From Diacronema lutheri (lineage: Eukaryota; Haptophyta; Pavlovophyceae; Pavlovales; Pavlovaceae), in contig JAGTXO010000005.1 in the NCBI GenBank assembly GCA_019448385.1, forward strand, positions 868,001 through 932,000: a stretch of 64,000 nucleotides of DNA. Direction: 5' to 3'. Within the stretch, counting starts at the first letter, position 1; each line of letters begins with the position of its first letter. The notes beneath the pieces were generated by a model. The model worked only from the letters and a program-made list of their open reading frames with translations. It did not search any database and was not told the DNA's origin. Positions 17,306-25,349 of this stretch are shown here, piece by piece. Position numbers and translations under genes: made by a program.

Positions 17306-19326
17306 TCACACCTTCTTGCAGTAGTTGGGCCTGCAGAGGGGGTTGTTCACGCGCGGCAGGACGTGCGAGGCGCGAGGCGAGTGCAGCGCGGTGAGCTGCG
17401 AGGCAGCGACCGCGGAGAGCGCGCGCGCACGGCGGGACCGGGACGCATTGTGCTCGGGGCAGCGTACGGAAAGTAGCCGGACTGGCCTCGGTCGTTTGAG
17501 CCGAAGAACCAGCCATCCTCCTCCTTCTCTTTAGTCAACAGGTCGCCCTTCTTAAGCGCGAGCATGCGCGGGTCTCCGGGCGCGTAGTCTGTGAGCGCCT
17601 TGTACTTCTCGCCCGCGACTGGCGCAGCGCCAAACAAGTCGACGGGCGCGGAGGGCTGCTGCTGCTGCGGCTGCTGCTGCTGCTGCTGCGCCGGCGCGGC
17701 GAATGGGTCGCTGCTGCCGCCGAGCAGGTCGACCACCGGTTGCGGCTGCGCGGCCGGCTGCGCGTGTTGCTGCAGCTCGGACTGGCCCCACGGGTCCGCC
17801 TCGGGCGTCGCAAACGCCGACGGTGCGGGCGCGGCGGCTGGCTGCGTCGCGGCGGCAGTTGGCGCTCTCTGCGCGTGCAACTCCTCCATCGATACAACCT
17901 GCGCACGGGGCACGCGCGGCGGCGCGGGAAGCACGGCGCGCGCGCGTTGCACGAGCGCGCACGCTACAGAACACGCCACATCCCATCCGCACGCCACATC
18001 CCATCCGCACGCCACATCCCATCCGCACGCCACATCCCATCCGCACGCCACATCCCATCCGCACGCCACATCCCATCCGCACGCCACATCCCATCCGCAC
18101 GCCACATCCCATCCGCACGCCACCGCGCGGGCGCGGCGCGCATGCCAGGCGGCGCGCCCGCGCTCACCGGCGGATTCGCCTGGTGGTCGTCCTCTGCTGC
18201 CCAGCCCTTGTCCTGGCCCGCATCCGCGCCCATCTCGCCTGCAACGATCTGTTCAACCGTGAGCATTGCTCGCCTGCGCGACGGGCGAGCGTCCATCGCG
18301 TTCTTCGCCGAGGCGAGCGCCTGTTCGGACGTCCACTTGGCGAACGGCGCGAAGGCGGTGAAGACGCCGCCAAAGTAGTTGCGCTGCATTGCGAGCACCT
18401 GCGTGAGCGGGCCGCCGTAGAAGGCGAAGCGCTCGGACATGAGTTCTCGCATCCTCGCACGCACCTCCTCGGTGAGCGCGAGGAAGATCTGACGGCTTTG
18501 CTCGAGCTTAAACGCGTTGCGCGAGATCTTCTCGTCCATGTTCTTCTCGCCGCGCTTCTTCTCCAGCTCCGTCGTCTTTCCCCTGGGAAGGCGCGCGGCA
18601 CGCGCGGCGAGTGGCCGTAGAGGCGCGCCGGCGTGAGAGGCGCGCGGACTCCGCGTCAAGCGCCGGCGCGCGCAGGCAAGTCCGCACCTGTAATAATCAA
18701 AGTCTTGCCGGCGCTTCCGCCTGTGCTCCCAGAGGTCGGCCACCTTGTCAAACTCCGCGAGGTGCGCCTTGAGCGGCTCCAGGACGGCGTCGTCGACTAC
18801 TTGCTCGAGCTGACGAATCGAAAGAGCGCCCGCCTCCTGCCACGCCTGCGTGTTGGCGACCACCGCCGGGCGATGCTCGGCGCTGACATCCGAGTAGAGC
18901 TCATTGAGCTCCTGCGCGGCCGACGAGGCGAGGTCGTCGCGTCAGCGCGCGCCGACGTGGCGCGCGCCGCGCCGCCTCGCCGCGCGCGCCACCGCGCGAG
19001 GCTCACGTGTGCAAGCGCCGCGCCGCTTGATGTGGCGAGCTTGAGGGCGCTGACGTGCGCGACGATCGACGCATGCACTTTCTTCGCAAGCGCGTGGTGC
19101 TCCTTGCATTGCACGACGAGCTGGTCGTAGTCCTCGTCGTCGTGCGTCTCGTCAGCCTTGCCCAGCTTCACCTTGGTCGTCTGCTTGGTGCGCCGCCATC
19201 TGCGCGCGCGCCCGTCGGGGAGCGTGCGCGCGTGGCGGCGCGGAGAAGCGGTTGGCGCGCGGGTGCGCGCAACGCGCCGCGCACGGCGCGCGCCACGCAC
19301 CCATCCTTGAGCGTGTCCTTGATCAT
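17306..19326 (-). CDS. BAR domain and SH3 domain membrane-remodelling protein
   Basis: Six exons: 19326-19301, 19199-19007, 18911-18688, 18582-18168, 17898-17468 and 17330-17306, giving 437 residues. The N-terminal two thirds is a helical BAR domain (KQTTKVKLGKADETHDDEDY, WQEAGALSIRQLEQ, LEKKRGEKNMDEKISRN, RARMRELMSERFAFYGG), which forms a curved dimer binding membranes. A Gln/Pro/Ala linker with DPF and DLLGG/DPFAAP motifs (typical AP-2/clathrin-adaptor ligands) leads to a C-terminal SH3: KYKALTDYAPGDPRMLALKKG, DGWFFGSN, GYFPPNYCKKV. The layout matches plant SH3P1-3 and opisthokont endophilin/amphiphysin relatives, so a role in endocytosis or vesicle scission is likely. Introns 101, 95, 105, 269 and 137 bp. 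The final exon codes only eight residues after the split proline codon; it restores the normal SH3 end. Confidence 0.9.
17977..18120. repeat. Intronic minisatellite, eight 18-bp units
   Basis: CACATCCCATCCGCACGC is repeated eight times without visible mismatch. It lies in the fourth intron (17899-18167) of the BAR-SH3 gene. On the minus strand it would translate as repeated CGWDVA if the intron were retained. Confidence 0.95.
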
Positions 19327-19401
19327 CCACGACGGGCGGGTGGGGTGGTGGGCAAGGGACGATGTCGGTGTGACACAAGTCTCGGCTGCTGGCCGGACGT
19401 C

Positions 19402-19439
19402 GGGGTATTAATATTACGTATTAACTTTCTCCAAAAAAA
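19402..19439. promoter_or_regulatory. AT-rich island between divergent start codons
   Basis: GGTATTAATATTACGTATTA followed by a short pyrimidine stretch and eight A stands out sharply from the GC-rich surroundings. It lies in the 113-bp gap between the BAR-SH3 start (19326, minus) and the ABC transporter start (19440, plus). Likely a core-promoter or leader element; function inferred. Confidence 0.4.
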
Positions 19440-22197
19440 ATGCCGGCGAGGAGGATGGCCGACGAGACGACCGCCCGGCAAAATCGCGGCGAGCGGTGGG
19501 CCGCGCGCCTCCTCGCTATTGTCGACGTGCTCGCGGGCGCCGCGCTCGTCGGCTATTTCGTCGCACACCCCCGAGCTGGGCCGCACCGCGGTGATGCGCC
19601 GCGGCGCGCGCGCGCGCTCGTGGCGTTGTGCTTGCCGGCGGCGGCTGTGAGCGCGCGCGGCGCAGGCTCGCTCGGCCTGAGATGCGCGCGCTCAGCGTGG
19701 AGGCGGAGCGCGAGCATCGCGTGGCTTACGCTGATAACGCTCGCAGCCTTTGCGCTGGCCGGCGTGGAGCTCGCGCGAGAGGCTCACGTGGCGCCACCGG
19801 GCGCACGAGGCGCGGTCGCGGCGCTGCGCGCGCTCGCATGCTATGCGGCCGTCGCGGCGGCGGCGCAGCTCGTGCTGCTCCTCCGTGACCGGAGTGAGCC
19901 CTGCACGCGCGCAACGAGCGCGCCATTGCTCGAGCCTGCCGCGGACGGCAACGCTGGCGAGCGTCCAGCGGCCGCCGCGCCGGCGGCCGCTCCGGCGCGC
20001 GGCGGGGGTGGCGGCAAGCTCTGGCGGATCCTCGCGCTCGCGAGGCCCGAGGCGCCGACGCTCGCGTTCGGCACGCTCGCACTGCTCCTCGATTCTACTG
20101 CGAGCCTCCTCGTCCCCAAGTTCTTCGGCGGGCTGGTCGACTCCGTCGCCGTTCGCGACGGCCGCGCGCTGCGCGCGCAGACGGGTCAGCTCGTCGGGCT
20201 GCTCGCCATCGGCGCGGGCATGACCTTCGGCCAGCAGCTCGCGTATGGCATCGCGGGCGAGAAGATTGTCGCGCGGCTGCGCGCACACCTGTTCCGCCGC
20301 ATTCTCGCGCAGGACGCGTCCTTCTTCGACGTTGCCAAATCGGGCGAGCTGATCTCGCGCCTCTCGTCTGACTGCACCAAGTTGCAGGACGCGGCGACCA
20401 ACGACATCTCGGCGCTCGTCGCGTCCGCGGCTTCGTGCACCGTCGCCGTCGCGCTCATGTTCGCCACGCAGTGGCGCCTGACGCTCGTCACGCTCGCCGT
20501 CATCCCGCCCATGGTCGGCGCAGCCGTCGTGTACGGTCGCGCGATTAGCCGGCTGTCGCGCGCGTACCAGGACAAGCTCTCCGCAGCATCCGGAATCTCG
20601 GCAGAGGCGCTCGGCGCGCTCAAGACGGTGCGCGCGTTTGCGGGCGAGCCGCTGCAGCTCGCCGCCTACGTGCATGCCGTTGGCGACCCGGACGGCGAGG
20701 GCCTGCTGCGCGTGCCGCTGTGTGCGCTGCGCTCGGGTGTGCGCGGCCTCTCGGCGTACGCGCTGGGCGTCGTGCGCTCGCTCTGGCTTGGCGCGTTCGT
20801 CTCGGCGATCACGCTCGCCTTCTTCCTCGCAATCGTCGCGATCCTGTGGTACGGCTGCCTGCTCGTGCTGCGCGGCGTGAGCACGCTCGGCGAGCTCGTC
20901 GCGTTCGTGCTGTACGCGGTGCAGATCGGTGGCTCGATGGGCGCGATCGCCTCACACATGTCCGCGTTCGCCGAGGCAATCGGCGCGAGCAGCCGCGTCT
21001 TCGAGCTCATCGATCGCGTGCCCGCCCTCCCTTCGCTCCTCGACGCGCCCGGCGCGCCGACCGTCGGCGGCTCGGCCAGCGCTGACGGCGCGCTCGCGCA
21101 GCCGGGCGCCAATGGCGACGGCGACGCGGGTGCGCCCGCGGTGCCGCGCGTGTGCTTTGAGCGCGTGAGCTTCGCATACGCCGCGGCGCCCGACCAGCCG
21201 GTGCTGCGCGACGTGTCGCTCGCGGTGCCGCGCGGTTCGACCGTTGCGCTCGTTGGCCCGTCGGGCGCGGGCAAGTCGACGGTCTCTTCTCTGCTGCTGC
21301 GCATGTACGCGCCCACCTCCGGGCGCGTGCTGCTCGACGGGCGCGACCTCGCGACCGTCGACTTGCTCGAGCTGCGCAGCCGGGTGGGCGTCGTCGCGCA
21401 AGAGCCCGTGCTCTTCGCCGCGAGCATCTTTGAGAACATCGCGTACGGGGCGCGCTCGCGCGAGGCGGCGAGCGCCGGTGCGCGCGCAGCCGGCTCGGTG
21501 CGCGGCGGCTCGGGCGCCGCGAGCGCGGCGGCGGCGAGCGACGCGGCAGCGCTCCGGGTGCGCGTCGAGGATGCGGCCCGGCGGGCGCACTGCACCGAGT
21601 TCATTGCGTCGTTTGCCGACGGTTACGAGACGCTCGTCGGCGAGCGCGGCGTGCGCCTCTCGGGCGGGCAGAAGCAGCGCGTCGCGATCGCGCGCGCCCT
21701 GCTGATGAGCCCGCCCGTGCTCGTGCTCGACGAGGCGACCTCCGCGCTCGACGCCGAGTCGGAGGCGCTCGTCGTCGCTGCGCTCGACACGCTCACGTCG
21801 GGGCGCACGACGCTCGTGATTGCCCACAGGCGAGGGCTCGCCACGCCGCCGGCGCGCGGCACCGCCAGCGCGCCGGCTCGCCCTCGCGCGCGGGAGGCGC
21901 GCGCACTCATACCCGTGCGCCATCGCGCGCGCACGCCGCGCGGCGGCTCGATGCGGCAGGCTCTCCACCGTCGTGAACGCGGACCAGATCGTGTGTATGG
22001 TGGAGGGGCGCGTGGCCGGGGCGGGTACGCACGTCGAGCTGTTCAAGAGCTGCGCCGCGTACGCCTCGCTCATCACGAGGCAGCTCGCGGCGCAGCACGC
22101 GGACCGCGACGCACTCGCGTCCAACGCGGGGCCGGGCCGCCTCGTCACGGACGCGGCGACCGCCTCGGAGCCCCCGTGCGATGCGGCACGCGCGTGA
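19440..22197 (+). CDS. ABC half transporter, ABCB/TAP type
   Basis: Two exons, 19440-21829 and 21960-22197, 875 residues. The N-terminal hydrophobic region (about 1-150) adds extra helices, as in TAP and ABCB9. A standard exporter membrane domain with six helices follows (residues about 200-530), then one nucleotide-binding domain: Walker A GPSGAGKSTV near 607, Q-loop VVAQEPVLF, signature LSGGQKQRVAIARALL near 740, Walker B VLVLDEATSALD near 760, and H-loop His796. The intron interrupts the codon directly after the H-loop (LVIAH, then RLSTVVNADQ) and has a GC donor (GCGAGG) with a CAG acceptor. Half transporters dimerise; lysosomal, vacuolar or organellar peptide or metabolite export is typical, substrate unknown. 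A second ATG at 19455 is possible. Confidence 0.88.
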
Positions 22198-22287
22198 CCC
22201 TATATAGGGCGCGGTCCGGGCTGGTCCGGCCAGTAGGGGGCTGACCGGCTGACTATATAGGGCGCGGTCCGGGCTGGTCCGACCAGT
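22198..22287. repeat. Direct repeat of a 34-bp TATATAGGGCGCGGTCC unit, plus CCCTATATAGGG palindrome
   Basis: TATATAGGGCGCGGTCCGGG and its continuation occur at 22201-22234 and 22254-22287 (period 53), differing at one base near the end. The first copy starts inside a 12-bp palindrome CCCTATATAGGG (22198-22209) that begins at the base after the ABC transporter stop codon. Confidence 0.85.
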
Positions 22288-22299
22288 GTAAGGCTGAGA

Positions 22300-22317
22300 G
22301 TACGACCCGGGTCGTAC
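22300..22317. repeat. Perfect 18-bp palindrome
   Basis: GTACGACCCGGGTCGTAC reads the same on both strands. It lies 13 bases after the second TATATA repeat. Confidence 0.95.
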
Positions 22318-22996
22318 AATCAAGGGTTAAAAGCCAGGCAATGAGCGCTCGAGGGGTCGGAGCGAGGCTTAGGACGAGCCTAGGACCGAGACCTCCCTCC
22401 GACCGGCCGATTTTGAGTAGAATTCGGGGTCGAGCGGGCGCGGCGGACGGAGGGCCCGAGAAGGGCCGACGGAGGGTCCGACCCCGGAATGCGGGCGACC
22501 GGAAGGGCTCGAGTGATTTTGACGCCCAGTAGAATAGAATGGCGGATTCCGGGGGGGGTCGCAACTGGCATCGCGCAAGCTGAGGCGCTCTGACTGACCG
22601 GACCGCGCCGAGTGCGCGTGCACCCCGAGGAGGGCGCGGCCTCGGACAGTGTTCGCGGCTGAGCTCGCTGCGGCATACCGTACGCCGCTGCTGCTCGGGC
22701 AGCGCTACTTGCCCTTGGCCGAGCTGCGGATGTTGCGCGCGGCCGTGTTGCGCAGCCAGCGGCTGGATGCGCCGGTGGCCGGAACCTTGGCGCGCTTTGA
22801 CTTGGCGACCTCGGCCTGCGCAGACTCGAACGCGTGCGTGAACTCGAGGCGTTGCAGGTGGCGAGCACGTGAGTTCGCGTAGGAGGTCTTGTACTCGGTG
22901 GCCTGGCTGTCGACCGACGAGAGCTTGGGCGAGTTCGGCGGCACGTTGGCTCACTCGGGCTCGGTGCGCGGCTCTGCCGGCGCGGGCGCGGGCGCG

Positions 22997-23227
22997 GGCG
23001 CGACGTTCTCGGACTCGCTGCCCGGTTCTGCCTGTGCGGGCGCGGTGCACTTGGACTCGCTGCCCGGCTCTGCCTGTGCGGGCGCGACGCTCTCGGACTC
23101 GCTGCCCGATTCTGCCTGTGCGGGCGCGGTGCACTTGGACTCGCTGCCCGGCTCTGCCTTCGTGGGCGCGACGCTCTCGGACTCGCTGCCCGGCTCTGCC
23201 TTCGTGGGCGCGGTGCACTTGGACTCC
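22997..23227. repeat. Five and a half tandem 42-bp units
   Basis: Units starting GGCGCG(G/A) occur at 22997, 23039, 23081, 23123 and 23165 with a partial unit from 23207. Two variants alternate: one with GGTGCACTTGGACTCG and one with GACGCTCTCGGACTCG. On the minus strand they encode 14-residue repeats alternating PAQAEPGSESKCTA and PAQAESGSESESVA, so the array expanded as 84-bp pairs. Confidence 0.9.
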
Positions 23228-23241
23228 AAGTGCACCGCGCC
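23207..23241. repeat. 35-bp near-palindrome (17-bp arms, 1-base centre)
   Basis: GGCGCGGTGCACTTGGA at 23207-23223 and its exact complement TCCAAGTGCACCGCGCC at 23225-23241 flank a single C. The left arm is the start of the last 42-bp repeat unit, so the array ends in an inverted copy of its own sequence. Confidence 0.95.
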
Positions 23242-24379
23242 CTCGACCTCGTCGCGGTTGAAGCCATCGATCTCGACGCACACGCCGTGGTCCTTGTAGT
23301 CGGTGGCCTCGCTGTCTTTCGCGTCAACCTCGGGCGAACTCGCAACGAGCGACGATATCTCGGCGTGGAGCCAGCACATCTCATGCTGCACCGCGTGATC
23401 AGGTTCTTGAGCGCTCCGTTGAAAGAGTCATTCTCTCGGAGGCCCTCGCTGCACCACACCAGATAGCCATCGAGCTTGTAAGGGGGGGGGGGGCGTGCAC
23501 GTGCGCCCGTGCGAGGTCCTTGGAGAGCGCATCGGCGCGCGCGCACATGCCGTCGCATGATTTGGCCGGTGTCATGCTGTGCTTCCAAGGCCTGGCGCTC
23601 GGCGTTGAGCGTGTCGTGATCCACGCGAACGAGCTGCAACCAGCTGCAGCAGCCGCGCGACGCCGCGGTCGCCGACGATGCGCTGGAGCATGTGGCCCAT
23701 GAGGTGCGCGCGGCACGTGGCGAGCGCGACATTCTTGTGCAGCAGCGTGATGATCCGGGCGCCGCGCACGAGCCAGCCCGCGCACTTGACCGCGTAGACC
23801 CGGCCGGCGGCCGCACATGCACGCGCCAACGACCAAGTCGGCGGGCCCGCCGTCGAGCCAAAAGTTGGCCTCGGCCGCATCGCGGCGGTGGGCGATGCGC
23901 CGCAGGATGCGCACGCGGTAGTGCCGGGCGACGAGCAGGTCGTCGCCAAAGATCACGTCGGGCAGCAGCTCGGAGACGTTCTGGGGGTACATGTTGTGCG
24001 AGCGTGTCCGAGATCTCGGGCGTGCTGCCGGTTCAGAGCGCGTCGGACCGAGTTTCGGGCGATGCAGCTCGCGCACGAAGCCGCCTGTGCGCGCGGAGAC
24101 GGCAAGCGCGACGAGGGGCGGCGCGGATCAGGAGGTCTACGTCGCGTACGCGCCCTCGCCCGCCGACCTCGACGCCGCGACGCTGACGATGCGCGCGGCG
24201 TACCGCACCAACCGTGCTGGGATAAAGTAGCCGATTGCTGCCATGCTGTGCCCCGAGCGGAGAGAGCCAACTCCGTCACGAACTTGAAACTTTACAACTT
24301 GCAAACTTGGAACCTCGTTTCTCCAAGGATGCGCCGGGCACCAATCGCCGGCCACTGAAACCGGGCTGACCCAGCATTC

Positions 24380-25255
24380 ATGGGCGCGGCGCGCGGCCAG
24401 GCCGTGGCAAGCAACTGGACCTCGCCTCTGCCGGTGCTGATGCTCACCATGCGGCCGCCTGCGCAGCGCGAGAAGCTGCTCACAAACGCGCGATCCGCCG
24501 GCATCGACGCGCTGCGTTTCATCGAGGCCGTCGACGGCGCGCGTCCGCACGACGACGACGGGTGTGTGTCTTCGCTCGACTTCTCCGCGGTGCAGTGCTC
24601 GGCCTGGCGAAGGCTTGCCGTCAAGCGAACGGCTCAAACCTGCTCGCACATCCGCGTCGCCGAGGAGATTGTCAGGCTGGGCACGCCCGCGCTCGCGCTC
24701 GAGGACGACATTGTCTTCAGGCCGACCGTCGTCGACTTTCAGGGCCTGTTCCCACGCTTGCTCGAGCATTTGAGGGGCAAGCAGGGCGGCTGGGACCTCG
24801 TGCATCTCGGCCCATGCCTCGAGCAGATCAACCGGATCCGCACGTGCGAGTTCATCGGCACACCGCCGAAGCCGCTTTGGCTCTCGCCCTCGTTCCAACC
24901 GGCGTGCACGCACGCCATGCTTATAACGCCGTCGGCCGCAGCCAAGCTTCGAGTGATGTGGTCGCGCTTTCGCCTCGGATATCATGTGCGCGTCACGCAG
25001 CAGCTGCCGCAGGCGCCGGCGGACTGCGAGCAGGGCGTCAATCGCTGGCAGAAGAATGCAACGCTCAAGCTGGCAATGAGGTCGCTCAACGGCGGCGATG
25101 ATCAGGTGATGCGCAGCTCGATCTCCAAGGGCGCTTTCGCATCGTTCAACGTGTGGCCGATGCTGGTCGAGCAGGCGGACCATTTGCACGACCCGATGTT
25201 CAGCCTTGCGCACCGCAAGCCTGCAGCATGCCGTCCCAGCAGGCAGGGCGCGTAG
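24380..25255 (+). CDS. Glycosyltransferase family 25-like protein
   Basis: 291 residues, single exon. It has the order of the GT25 family (LPS beta-galactosyltransferases and collagen galactosyltransferases): an N-terminal strand VLMLTMRPPAQREKLL, GIDALRFIEAVDG, the acidic metal-binding motif LALEDDIVF near residue 112, DLVHLGPC and CTHAMLITPSAAAKL (compare C-x-H-A-Y-x-I-S-x-x-G-A). No signal peptide or membrane anchor is visible at this start, which is odd for a Golgi enzyme, so an upstream leader exon may be missing. Sugar donor and acceptor are unknown. AT-rich leader sequence lies just upstream. Convergent with the SANBR homolog. Confidence 0.7.
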   Translation: MGAARGQAVASNWTSPLPVLMLTMRPPAQREKLLTNARSAGIDALRFIEAVDGARPHDDDGCVSSLDFSAVQCSAWRRLAVKRTAQTCSHIRVAEEIVRLGTPALALEDDIVFRPTVVDFQGLFPRLLEHLRGKQGGWDLVHLGPCLEQINRIRTCEFIGTPPKPLWLSPSFQPACTHAMLITPSAAAKLRVMWSRFRLGYHVRVTQQLPQAPADCEQGVNRWQKNATLKLAMRSLNGGDDQVMRSSISKGAFASFNVWPMLVEQADHLHDPMFSLAHRKPAACRPSRQGA

Positions 25256-25349
25256 CTCGCCTGATGTCCGATCAGCAAGCCAGGCGGTGTCGATTGATCG
25301 CCTCGCAATCGCAAGATGTGCCAAATTCGGCGAGCGGGCTGCACACGCG

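Larger units (their letters stand above)
22705..23992 (-). pseudogene. Decayed protein-coding locus of unknown family
   Basis: Coherent, non-low-complexity peptide segments run along the minus strand but in changing frames: MYPQNVSELLPDVIFGDDLL from 23992; then (new frame) VYAVKCAGWLVRGARIITL and LLHKNVALATCRAHLMGHM; then (third frame, from about 23640) RVDHDTLNAERQALEAQHD and KLDGYLVWCSEGLREND; then (from about 23400) MCWLHAEISSLVASSPEVD and an acidic 14-residue repeat; then after an in-frame TGA near 22950 a basic tail ending RNIRSSAKGK. At least three frame changes and one stop, with no splice sites fitting all of them, suggest a pseudogene; a multi-exon gene or sequencing errors remain possible. 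The 12-base C tract (minus strand) before TTACAAG could be an intron polypyrimidine tract. Family not recognised. Confidence 0.45.
22198..24379. other. Repeat-rich low-gene region with palindromes
   Basis: Between the ABC transporter and the glycosyltransferase gene I see no intact gene. The stretch contains a TATATA-bearing direct repeat, an 18-bp palindrome, a 42-bp tandem array, a 35-bp near-palindrome, a 12-G run near 23481 and a decayed minus-strand gene; these are listed separately. Bases 22330-22620 hold short GGTCCGAC/GGGCCCGAG variants and AT-richer patches but nothing I can name. Upstream of the next gene (24270-24330) is an AT-rich leader with repeated AACTTG/AAACTT motifs. Confidence 0.6.

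Noticed and set aside
17552-18120. Protein with eight CGWDVA or RMGCGV repeats
   Set aside because: The repeats fall within an intron flanked by good splice sites that join SH3/BAR exons in frame.
17977-18120. CRISPR-like array
   Set aside because: Units are directly contiguous without spacers, in an intron of a eukaryotic gene.
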